Positions 1 to 6,284 of a stretch of DNA of 8,103 bases are shown piece after piece (position 1 is the first letter of the stretch; every line of letters begins with the position of its first letter). The stretch comes from Halomonas halophila (GTDB lineage: Bacteria; Pseudomonadota; Gammaproteobacteria; Pseudomonadales; Halomonadaceae): contig DJIP01000102.1 of the NCBI GenBank assembly GCA_002433675.1, positions 1 to 8,103 of the forward strand. Reading direction: 5' to 3'. A model generated the notes under the pieces. It saw nothing but the letters and a program-made list of their open reading frames with translations. It was not told the DNA's origin and did not search any database. A program made the translations under genes and the position numbers.

Positions 1-3000
1 GATAGCCTGGCCGAGACCTTCGGTGTGCGGGTGGTGGACAGCGATGGCGATACCTCCGCCCCGGCCGATCTCACCATCGCCATCGGCGATGATGGTCCGA
101 GTGCGGTGGCCGACACCACCAGCACCGACGAAGACACGCCGGTCACCTACAATGTGCTCAGCAACAGTGATGACACCAGCGACACCCAGGGCGCCGACGG
201 CGCGACCCTGACTGCCGCCAGCGTGCAGGGCGGGGCCAGTGTGGGGTCGGTGAGCTTCGCGTCCAATGGCGAGATTACCTTTACCCCGGCGGCGGGCTTC
301 GAAGGCCCGGCGGTGATCGACTACACCCTCACCGACGGTGACGGTGATACCGCGTCCTCGACCCTGACCGTGACGGTGGAGCCCGACGCTACGCCAACCA
401 CACCGTCGACCGACACCGATCCGACCACCCAGAGCCCCGTGGCGACCGTCGATGAGGATGGCCTGGCCGGTGGCAACGCTGGCGGCAGCGGCGATGTGGC
501 GGGTGAGGACACGGTCACGACCGGTACACTGGGCTACAGCTTTGGTGGCGATGGCGCCGCGGCGAGCGGAGCCTTTTCCTGGATCGTCGCGAGCCTGCCG
601 GGCGATCTGAAGACGGCAGATGGTCGCGCGGTAAGCTTCCAGTTGAGCAGCGATGGCCACACCCTGTTCGGCACGGCGAGTGACGGTAGCGGCGGCAGTG
701 AGGCGGTCATCACTATCGCCTTGACCGACCAGGCCAGCGGCGCCTATCGGGCGACCCTGCACCAGGCGCTCGAGCATGCAGCCGGCAACGACGAAAACGA
801 TCTGCTGTTTGATGCCACCTATACCATCGTCGACGCCGATGGCAGTCAGGCGGATGGCACCCTGTCGGTGGTCATCGATGACGATGCCCCGATGGCCGCG
901 AGCGATACCAATGCGATCACCGAGAACGCAGCGCCGGTCTCCGGCAACGTCATTGGTGGAGCAGGGGCATCCAGCGGTGATCAGGCCGACGCCCCCGGCG
1001 CAGACGGGGCCAGCGTCACCGCCGTCAGCGAGGGCTCTACCACGGTGTCTACGTTGAATGCCGACGGCAAGCTGGTAATTCAGGGGCAGTACGGCTCCCT
1101 GACCCTCGACGCCGACGGCGGCTATACCTACGCGCTGGATGCTGGCAATGCCGAGGTGGCAGCGCTGGACAAGGGGCAGACCGTCGATGAGACCTTTACC
1201 TATACGCTGACCGACGGCGACGACGATGCCAGCGATGCCAACCTGACCATTACCGTGACCGCTACCGACGATGATGCCTTGGTCGTCGGAACCAACAGCG
1301 ACGATACCGTCCAGGGTGGTGGTGGCAACGATGTTCTGATCGGTGACACCGGCGGCAAGTATACCGTGGTGGAGCCGGCGCAGAACTATAATCTGTCCTT
1401 TATCCTGGATACCTCGGGCAGCATGACAGCCGAGCTTGGGGATACCGGAAAGACGCGGCTTGAGGTTGCGGTAGAGGCACTCAAGGCCAAGCTCGATGAG
1501 CTGGCTACGTTTGAGGGCACCATCAATGTGCAGATCCTTGGTTTTTCCGACACAGTAAGCGACGACGAAAACGTCGAATTTCTCAATCTCTCCCCCTCCA
1601 GCTTGGATCAGGTCCATGCGTTCCTGGATGGCTTGACGGCTGAGGGGAACACCAACTACCAGGCGGCTTTTGAAGCTTCTGGTGATTGGATGAAGGCGCA
1701 AAATGTCGATGACTTTAACAACGTGGCCTACTTTTTAGGTGATGGTAGTCCGAACCAGAATAGTGCGGTAAACACCTCGGTTACTGACACCAACAGAGCT
1801 GATATTACGGAAGGCCTCAAGGCTTATGAGGAGCTTTCTGCCATCAGTCAGGTGGAAGCCATCGGGATTGGTAGCGATGTGAACCGTGAAATTCTCAAGG
1901 TTTTCGACAATACCGCTGACGGTGGTCTGGAGTTGGTTCCTGTTCCCTATGACACTGGAACTTTGGTCGGCGACAAGGAGTTTCTGGCGACCTTTGATAA
2001 AGATGATAAAAGTGTTCTGGGGCAACTGGATAAGTGGACGCTGAATGACCCAAATGGCACGGGATTCCTCACGATTGACAGGAACAATGGGAATTCGCTG
2101 CGTATCGACGATAGGGGAACTGACGGAAGTATCTCGGCGACCAGCGCAGCCTTCACTATTCCGGAGCCGACCGGGGTCAACCAGTTCTACAGTCTAAGCT
2201 TCTCTTACCAGACACAGATTCCGACGACGGCGAGCGACGGTCGATTTGACAATATAAGCTGGCGGCTGGAGAAGCAGACGGAAGACGGTGAGTGGGACAT
2301 CGTGGCGAATGACAATGATCGAAGCTCGACCGGTGGAACCGAGCAGGTCATCGCTAACAGCTTGATGGGAGGCACTTACCGGCTGGTGTTCGTTGTAGAG
2401 AACGTCGCGAGCGCGCAATACGTACTCGAAGTACATGACATTTCTCAAAGTCTCTACAGCTACACCGATGATGAACTGGTGCCAGCCGGTGAAGATATTA
2501 TCGTCAATTCCGCCGAGGAGTTCGAGACCGCGCTCGATGGTGGCTCGTCTTCCGATGTGCCGCAGGAGGTGGGTAACGACCATCTGATCGGGGGCGCTGG
2601 GGACGACATCCTGTTCGGCGATCAGATCGAACCCGCAGGCATCGGTGGTGAGGCCGGTAGTGGCTACGACGGTCTGGTCGATCATCTGACCCGCCAGAAC
2701 GGTGCGGAGCCGACCCAGGAAGAGACGCTCGACTTCATCAAGGCCAACTACGACAAGTTGATCGATAAGACCCGTACCGATGGCGGCCAGGACAAGCTCG
2801 AAGGCGGGCAGGGCGACGATCAATTGTTTGCCAGCGCCAACGATGACATCTTGATCGGCGGCGCCGGTGACGACTTCCTGCTGGGTGGACTGGGGTCCGA
2901 CACCTTCAAATGGAATCTGGGAGACGCCGGCAGTGCTGACGCCCCGGCCCTCGACGTGGTCAGCGACTTCCAGGTGGACCCGGACGCCGACAAGCTGTCC

Positions 3001-3249
3001 CTGGTGAATCTACTCCAGGACTTCGACTCCTCGAGCACTGACCCTGACCAGTCGGCGCTGGATAACTTTGTCTTTGCCCAGGAAGAGAACGGAGACACCG
3101 TGCTCTACATCAAGAGCGATGGCGGGCTCGATGATCAGCACAGCAATGCTGACCAGAAGATCACTTTGGACGGTGTCAGCATGGATGGTCAGTCGTCGGA
3201 GGACTTCCTGACGCTGCTGCGTAATAACAGGCAGCTCGACGTGGAGTAG
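1..3249 (+). CDS. C-terminal part of a giant RTX/VCBS adhesin with VWA domain, type I secreted (5' truncated)
   Basis: The frame is open from base 1 to a TAG at 3247-3249, giving 1082 codons of a protein that begins upstream. Modules in order: the end of a T1SS-143-like repeat (to about 96), a cadherin-like/Big_9-type beta domain (97-378), a Pro/Thr/Asp linker (379-447), a T1SS-143-type repeat (448-891), a VCBS domain (892-1260), a short RTX block (1291-1350), a VWA domain (from about 1384), a beta-rich insert (about 1936-2466), RTX blocks (2569-2631, 2782-2913) and a C-terminal domain ending in LLRNNRQLDVE, typical of type I secretion signals. The VWA metal site looks complete: DTSGSM at 1408-1425, Thr at 1651 and the Asp of GDGSPN at 1741. 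By family knowledge such LapA-like proteins are exported through an ABC/TolC channel, fold on calcium outside the cell and mediate adhesion or biofilm formation. The start, retention module and ligand are not visible. The protein is strongly acidic. Confidence 0.93.
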   Translation, partial: DSLAETFGVRVVDSDGDTSAPADLTIAIGDDGPSAVADTTSTDEDTPVTYNVLSNSDDTSDTQGADGATLTAASVQGGASVGSVSFASNGEITFTPAAGFEGPAVIDYTLTDGDGDTASSTLTVTVEPDATPTTPSTDTDPTTQSPVATVDEDGLAGGNAGGSGDVAGEDTVTTGTLGYSFGGDGAAASGAFSWIVASLPGDLKTADGRAVSFQLSSDGHTLFGTASDGSGGSEAVITIALTDQASGAYRATLHQALEHAAGNDENDLLFDATYTIVDADGSQADGTLSVVIDDDAPMAASDTNAITENAAPVSGNVIGGAGASSGDQADAPGADGASVTAVSEGSTTVSTLNADGKLVIQGQYGSLTLDADGGYTYALDAGNAEVAALDKGQTVDETFTYTLTDGDDDASDANLTITVTATDDDALVVGTNSDDTVQGGGGNDVLIGDTGGKYTVVEPAQNYNLSFILDTSGSMTAELGDTGKTRLEVAVEALKAKLDELATFEGTINVQILGFSDTVSDDENVEFLNLSPSSLDQVHAFLDGLTAEGNTNYQAAFEASGDWMKAQNVDDFNNVAYFLGDGSPNQNSAVNTSVTDTNRADITEGLKAYEELSAISQVEAIGIGSDVNREILKVFDNTADGGLELVPVPYDTGTLVGDKEFLATFDKDDKSVLGQLDKWTLNDPNGTGFLTIDRNNGNSLRIDDRGTDGSISATSAAFTIPEPTGVNQFYSLSFSYQTQIPTTASDGRFDNISWRLEKQTEDGEWDIVANDNDRSSTGGTEQVIANSLMGGTYRLVFVVENVASAQYVLEVHDISQSLYSYTDDELVPAGEDIIVNSAEEFETALDGGSSSDVPQEVGNDHLIGGAGDDILFGDQIEPAGIGGEAGSGYDGLVDHLTRQNGAEPTQEETLDFIKANYDKLIDKTRTDGGQDKLEGGQGDDQLFASANDDILIGGAGDDFLLGGLGSDTFKWNLGDAGSADAPALDVVSDFQVDPDADKLSLVNLLQDFDSSSTDPDQSALDNFVFAQEENGDTVLYIKSDGGLDDQHSNADQKITLDGVSMDGQSSEDFLTLLRNNRQLDVE
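1291..1350 (+). repeat. First RTX-like calcium-binding block, before the VWA domain
   Basis: The translation contains DDTVQGGGGNDVLIGD, two consecutive copies of the glycine/aspartate-rich nonapeptide pattern GGxGxDxUx. It links the VCBS domain to the VWA domain. With so few copies it is probably a calcium-set hinge rather than a full beta-roll; that role is inferred. Confidence 0.75.
1936..2466 (+). other. Beta-rich insert between the VWA core and its C-terminal return
   Basis: After the VWA segment VEAIGIGSDVNREIL, the region where related adhesins, as I recall them, usually pass directly to a VDSAxxLxxAL-like strand is interrupted by about 175 residues. The expected motif resumes at IIVNSAEEFETALDGG near 2500. 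The insert contains alternating hydrophobic strands such as FYSLSFSYQTQ, ISWRLEKQ and TYRLVFVVEN, consistent with a jelly-roll or carbohydrate-binding-like sandwich. I cannot assign a family by eye. Base composition here and in the VWA core is lower in GC than in the flanking modules. Boundaries are approximate. Confidence 0.5.
2569..2913 (+). repeat. C-terminal RTX nonapeptide blocks of the adhesin
   Basis: Two clusters of GGxGxDxUx motifs are visible: GNDHLIGGAGDDILFGD (2569-2631) and a longer one (2782-2913) with GGQGDDQLF, GGAGDDFLL and GGLGSDTFKW. About 50 residues of helical, charged sequence separate them. The clusters precede the terminal secretion domain, as is usual for calcium-binding RTX beta-rolls that drive folding after export. 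Confidence 0.9.
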
Positions 3250-3281
3250 ACCCGCGTTGTCATGAAGGTCGTCACAGGGGA

Positions 3282-3319
3282 GGCCGGGCCACCTTTGGGT
3301 GGCCCGGCCCTTTCTTGTT
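3282..3319 (+). terminator. Rho-independent terminator of the adhesin gene
   Basis: A perfect 12-bp GC-rich inverted repeat (ggccgggccacc at 3282-3293, ggtggcccggcc at 3298-3309) closes on a 4-base tttg loop. It is followed on the + strand by a T-rich tract (ctttcttgttt, 3310-3320). It lies 32 bases after the stop codon. The opposite side has no T tract, so it should act mainly on the + strand. The rest of the spacer up to 3433 shows no gene or clear signal. Confidence 0.93.
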
Positions 3320-3433
3320 TGCAGATCGGAAATATGTCGTCTGAAGGTAGTGCAGCCACCAGGAGGGGCGCGAATTAGAACAACAAGCGCAGGAGGTGCA
3401 GGTCGCTGGGCCGTGGAACAGGGTCAGCCCGAC

Positions 3434-3739
3434 TCAGGTCAGACGCTCAAGTTCGTCAATGTTGGCCAGCGCCTGGTCTCTGTGGCTGCCGCAGATCTCG
3501 CCGTCGTAGTCAAAGCGCTCGCACACCGCCGGACGCTCGGGACGGCCGAACAGGCGGCACAGGTTGTCGTCGTCGAGTTGCACGCAGCGGATGCCGGCTG
3601 GCTTGCCCGCCGGCATGCCCGGAATCGGTGAGCTGATCGATGGCGCAATGCAACAGGCACCGCATCCGGGGCGGCAGCCTTGTTCGCCGGCCACTGTGCT
3701 GGTCTCGTGCGGCGAGGAGGAGGCGATCAGTTCGCTCAT
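3434..3739 (-). CDS. YkgJ-family cysteine cluster protein (putative Zn/Fe-binding)
   Basis: This encodes a 101-residue protein with the compact motif CRPGCGACC (Cys22, 26, 29, 30 from the chosen ATG) followed by Cys52, Cys61, Cys73 and Cys83. The layout fits the YkgJ/UPF0153 family (PF03692), small cytoplasmic proteins thought to chelate zinc or iron and mostly uncharacterised. The segments RCVQLDDDNLCRLFG and RPAVCERF are also typical of the family. I chose the ATG at 3737-3739. A TTG at 3767-3769 would add ten residues (starting MNECHEP), but neither start has a clear Shine-Dalgarno sequence. The gene lies 78 bases downstream of the queD-like gene on the same strand and may be the last member of that operon. 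A queuosine-related role is not supported by sequence. Confidence 0.85.
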   Translation of the reverse strand: MSELIASSSPHETSTVAGEQGCRPGCGACCIAPSISSPIPGMPAGKPAGIRCVQLDDDNLCRLFGRPERPAVCERFDYDGEICGSHRDQALANIDELERLT

Positions 3740-3804
3740 GACGTTGGTTGGCTCATGGCATTCATTCAATGCGCTTGGTTGTCTCGGTGGTCGGTCACTC
3801 TTGC

Positions 3805-3829
3805 CGATCTCGAGACGTTATCGAGATCG
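3805..3829 (-). other. Stem-loop spanning the stop codon of the queD-like gene
   Basis: A 9-bp perfect inverted repeat (cgatctcga at 3805-3813 and tcgagatcg at 3821-3829) flanks a 7-base loop that contains the TAA stop (3818-3820, read on the minus strand). No T tract follows on the minus strand, so it does not look like a classical terminator. It could stabilise the upstream message or partly separate ykgJ expression; that is inference. Confidence 0.5.
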
Positions 3830-4663
3830 CTCGCCGGGGCATCTTGCCGTGGCGCCCTTTTCGACCCCTTCATAGGCGCGTACCGCGGTGTCCTCTCCGG
3901 TGTCCCGGGCGACGGTCGCCGCCAGCCACTGGGCGATGCGCTCCACCGTGGTGGCGCCGGGCAGGACATGACAGCGCTCGCGGGGCAAACGCATGTGAAA
4001 CAGCCCCTGGGGCGAGCGGTAGCCGCACTGTAGCGTGTCGCCGTGGTGCTGTTCCAGGTCGTGTTCGTCCACCAGGTAGGTATCGGCAAGCCAGCGGGCG
4101 TAGCGGCGCTCGAGCTCCGGCTGTCGCGCGCCGCGCTGGACGATTTCCAGCCGCGAGCGGTGGCCGTGGGCGATACGCTGGCAGTTACCGGCGTGGCGGC
4201 GAAGGCCATGGCTGTAGGTGTAGGCGGCGCCATCGATGGCCTCATCGGCGAGGTGCAGTTCGATGCTGGATACCCGCTCGGGCGGTTGGCGCATCAACTG
4301 GCGTGACAGGTGCTCGGCCATGGCCTCGGGGGTGATCCTGCGCCAGGGTAGCAGGGTAAAGGCCTGGCGGGGCCCGCGCACCTCCATCGCGTAGGGCGTC
4401 GTGGTGCGTACGCAGATGCCCTCGCGACACTCGCTGACGCTGACGCCAGGGGCTTCGGTGGGCACCAGCAGGGTGTGATCGGCGCCGCCGTCGAGACGCG
4501 ACTTGATCCAGGGTTTGACCTCGCCGAAGTCGAACAGCATGCCGTCTTCGCCGAGCTCGCCGTCGAGTTCGACATCGACCAGCCAGCTTGCGCCGATCAG
4601 ACCACGATCGGGACACCACAGCGACACGTCGAGATGTGTCAGTCGTCGTACAAAGAGTGCCAT
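3818..4663 (-). CDS. queD: Tandem 6-pyruvoyl-tetrahydropterin synthase-like protein (QueD-type, two fused T-fold domains)
   Basis: QueD converts 7,8-dihydroneopterin triphosphate to 6-carboxy-tetrahydropterin, the substrate of QueE. Usual QueD proteins are about 120 residues; this one is 281 and looks like two T-fold units. The N-terminal unit (about 1-141) has Cys17 and an Asp62-His63 pair resembling the catalytic DH, but the zinc HxH position reads Ile23-Gly24-Ala25. The C-terminal unit (about 145-272) has His152, Cys161 and His166-Gly167-His168, which fit the zinc ligands and catalytic Cys, and Glu265 or Glu268 near the end. The start ATG (4663-4661) shares one base with the queE stop (TGATG), indicating translational coupling. 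Downstream of queC and queE, it is the best candidate for the QueD step. Activity is inferred, and a changed substrate is possible. Confidence 0.82.
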   Translation of the reverse strand: MALFVRRLTHLDVSLWCPDRGLIGASWLVDVELDGELGEDGMLFDFGEVKPWIKSRLDGGADHTLLVPTEAPGVSVSECREGICVRTTTPYAMEVRGPRQAFTLLPWRRITPEAMAEHLSRQLMRQPPERVSSIELHLADEAIDGAAYTYSHGLRRHAGNCQRIAHGHRSRLEIVQRGARQPELERRYARWLADTYLVDEHDLEQHHGDTLQCGYRSPQGLFHMRLPRERCHVLPGATTVERIAQWLAATVARDTGEDTAVRAYEGVEKGATARCPGERSR

Positions 4664-5316
4664 CAGTCGATTCCCGCGATCTTGTGGGTCTGCAGAGACA
4701 GTCGCCAGCGTGGATGCGCCATGCAGTGCGCTACCGTGGCACAGAGTGGCGCCTTGTGAGCGTCGCTGGCCATCAGCCCTGAGGTATCCATCGGCTGCAG
4801 CAGAAAGTGGTCGAAGTCGAGGCCTTCGAAGCGCTCGGGCGGGGCGTCGAGCTGGGGGTGGACGAGCTTCAACTCATCACCGCGGGTCTGGACCAGTGGC
4901 GCGTTTCCCTTGGGGCTGACGCATAGCCAGTCGATGCCGTCCGGCGCGGGCAGCGTACCGTTGGTTTCCACGCCAATCTCGAAGCCGGCGGCGTGCACCG
5001 CATCGATCAAGGCGGCGTCCAGTTGCAGCAGGGGCTCGCCACCGGTGAACACCACGTAGGGCGTGACGCACGGGTGGGGGTGAGGCCACAAGCGGCTGAT
5101 ATGCTCCGCCAAGGCCTCGGCGGTGGCGAAGCGTCCACCGTTCTGACCGTCGGTGCCTACGAAGTCGGTATCGCAGAAGCGACACTGGGCGCCTGCGCGA
5201 TCCTGTTCACGACCCGACCACAGATTGCACCCGGCAAAGCGGCAGAAGACGCTGGCGCGGCCGGCCTGCACGCCTTCTCCCTGAAGGGTATAGAAGGCTT
5301 CCTTGACGCTATACAT
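4663..5316 (-). CDS. queE: 7-carboxy-7-deazaguanine synthase (radical SAM)
   Basis: QueE rearranges 6-carboxy-tetrahydropterin to 7-carboxy-7-deazaguanine using S-adenosylmethionine and a 4Fe-4S cluster. The 217-residue product starts [15 protein letters not shown], a hallmark of the family. The cluster motif is CX14CX2C (Cys30, Cys45, Cys48, ending CRFCDTDF), the insertion-bearing form known for QueE. TGGEPLLQ (91-98) and GVETNGT (115-121) are SAM-site motifs, SPKG follows near 134, and the C-terminal [11 protein letters not shown] is characteristic. The ATG at 5316 is preceded by GGAG (5329-5326 on the minus strand) with 9-base spacing. The frame stays open upstream, but that part is Pro/Arg/Ser-rich and overlaps queC, so it was left out. 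The start overlaps the end of queC by 8 bases (ATGTATAG). Confidence 0.96.
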   Translation of the reverse strand: MYSVKEAFYTLQGEGVQAGRASVFCRFAGCNLWSGREQDRAGAQCRFCDTDFVGTDGQNGGRFATAEALAEHISRLWPHPHPCVTPYVVFTGGEPLLQLDAALIDAVHAAGFEIGVETNGTLPAPDGIDWLCVSPKGNAPLVQTRGDELKLVHPQLDAPPERFEGLDFDHFLLQPMDTSGLMASDAHKAPLCATVAHCMAHPRWRLSLQTHKIAGID

Positions 5317-6040
5317 CCTGGTGCGCTCCGCCCTGGTCTGCCTGTGCCATAGCCGGCTCGTGCCGGGTATTGGCGGCGTAGGCCAACGGATCTTCGACAC
5401 CTTGGTCGGCGAAGGCGGCGAGCCGCTCCAGACAGCTGCCACAGCGGCCACAAGCCAGGCGGCGACCTTCGTAGCAGGTCCAGGTGTCGCGGTAGTTCAG
5501 TCCCATGGACAGTCCGTCGGCCAGGATCTCGCTCTTGGTGGCGCGAAGGAAGGGAGCGTGGATCTCCACCGGCGAGAAGTTGGCGATGGCGGCCACCGCA
5601 TTCATCTGCTCGACAAACTCGGGACGACAGTCGGGATAAAGCACGTGGTCGCCGCCGTGGGCGCCGTAATCGACGCGACCGGCGCCGATGTTGACCGCCT
5701 TGGCGATGGCCAGTGACAGCAGCACCATGTTGCGATTGGGGACCACGGTGGCGGCGAGGTTGTCTTCGGCGTAGTCACCACCAGGGATCTTGCGGTTGGC
5801 GTCGGTCAGGGCGGAGTTGTCGATCAACCCATGGATGGCGGTGATGTCGACGACCTGATGGGGGATCTTCAGCTCCTGACAGACATGGCGGGCCACCTCG
5901 AGCTCGCGGGCGTGGCGCTGGCCGTAGTCGAATGACAGGGCGTGAACGTCGCGGCCTTCGTGCAAGGCGCGATGAAGTACGGTGAAAGAGTCCATGCCAC
6001 CGGAGTAGATCACCACGGTGGAGCGGGAAGTCGTGCTCAT
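5309..6040 (-). CDS. queC: 7-cyano-7-deazaguanine (preQ0) synthase
   Basis: QueC uses ATP and ammonia to turn 7-carboxy-7-deazaguanine into preQ0. The 243-residue protein has the ATP pyrophosphatase PP-loop SGGMDS at residues 13-18 and [10 protein letters not shown] shortly after. PNRNMVLLS lies in the middle. The zinc site is formed by Cys189, Cys197, Cys200 and Cys203 in CYEG...CGRCGSC, followed by LERLAAF. It is slightly longer than the E. coli protein (231 residues) through a C-terminal tail. The ATG at 6040-6038 gives the canonical N-terminus ([15 protein letters not shown]). The frame continues upstream to 6319, but that extension is not family-like. No strong Shine-Dalgarno precedes the ATG. 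It is the first gene of the queC-queE-queD run and diverges from trhP. Confidence 0.96.
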   Translation of the reverse strand: MSTTSRSTVVIYSGGMDSFTVLHRALHEGRDVHALSFDYGQRHARELEVARHVCQELKIPHQVVDITAIHGLIDNSALTDANRKIPGGDYAEDNLAATVVPNRNMVLLSLAIAKAVNIGAGRVDYGAHGGDHVLYPDCRPEFVEQMNAVAAIANFSPVEIHAPFLRATKSEILADGLSMGLNYRDTWTCYEGRRLACGRCGSCLERLAAFADQGVEDPLAYAANTRHEPAMAQADQGGAHQDV

Positions 6041-6070
6041 GAAGGGGGTCTCGATTCGGAGAATTTGGGG

Positions 6071-6088
6071 TGGCGACAAGAATCGCCA
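6071..6088. repeat. Short palindrome in the queC leader/promoter region
   Basis: TGGCGA (6071-6076) and TCGCCA (6083-6088) form a perfect 6-bp inverted repeat with a 6-base spacer, 31 bases upstream of the queC start. It could be an operator half-site pair or a small RNA hairpin. No regulator is identifiable from sequence. Confidence 0.4.
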
Positions 6089-6129
6089 GCGGCCGGGGTC
6101 CGGTCCGGCGCGACAAGGGTAACGAAAGC

Positions 6130-6162
6130 CGGGCATCAACACCAGTGCAGCGTTGATGCCCG
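6130..6162 (-). promoter_or_regulatory. 11-bp-stem hairpin between queC and trhP (possible attenuator or terminator)
   Basis: CGGGCATCAAC (6130-6140) and GTTGATGCCCG (6152-6162) are perfect reverse complements around an 11-base loop. Read on the minus strand the stem is followed by gctttcgtt, a weak T-rich run, so it resembles a degenerate intrinsic terminator about 90 bases upstream of queC. Read on the + strand no T tract follows. It may be a leader attenuator for the queuosine operon, an operator, or a terminator separating divergent transcription. The strand assignment is tentative. Confidence 0.55.
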
Positions 6163-6200
6163 CCACTTGCTCCTTGTCAACGTCCGTCGCTCGCGGTTGT

Positions 6201-6249
6201 GGCAGGCTACCCGGTTCACTGCGGTCTGCCCGGTTCATTGCAGCCTGCC
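6201..6249 (+). repeat. Nested tandem and inverted repeats just upstream of trhP
   Basis: Two 19-bp units sit head to tail: ccggttcactgcggtctgc (6211-6229) and ccggttcattgcagcctgc (6230-6248), 16 of 19 bases identical. They lie inside an 8-bp perfect inverted repeat, ggcaggct (6201-6208) and agcctgcc (6242-6249). The block ends 35 bases before the trhP start codon, so it may be a repeated protein-binding site or leader structure. I could not place convincing -35/-10 boxes around it. Confidence 0.5.
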
Positions 6250-6284
6250 CGAACCAAGCCCGGTCCATGAGAGAGCCCCCCTGG

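Noticed and set aside
2194..2823. Open frame of 209 codons on the minus strand
   Set aside because: It is antisense to the adhesin insert and RTX region, has no recognisable motif or ribosome site, and the plus frame is clearly coding.
3299..3631. Plus-strand frame of 110 codons over the terminator and ykgJ
   Set aside because: It starts inside the terminator hairpin and lies antisense to the cysteine-cluster protein. No motif was seen.
3805..3829. Intrinsic terminator at the end of the queD-like gene
   Set aside because: The stem is good, but the minus-strand sequence after it (gcaagagtgacc) has no T tract, so it was listed only as a stem-loop.
5317..5451. Upstream extension of QueE by 45 residues
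   Set aside because: The extra part is Pro/Ser/Arg-rich, overlaps the coding end of queC and is not family-like, whereas ATG 5316 gives the canonical [15 protein letters not shown] and has GGAG in front.
6153..6284. Upstream extension of TrhP, including the ATG at 6267
   Set aside because: The added residues do not match YegQ, and the codon at 6267 has no ribosome site. GAGAG is correctly spaced for 6285.
6041..6284. preQ1 riboswitch in front of queC
   Set aside because: The hairpin with an 11-base loop lacks the compact C-rich loop and A-rich tail expected of preQ1-I, and no preQ1-II or preQ1-III layout was recognised.
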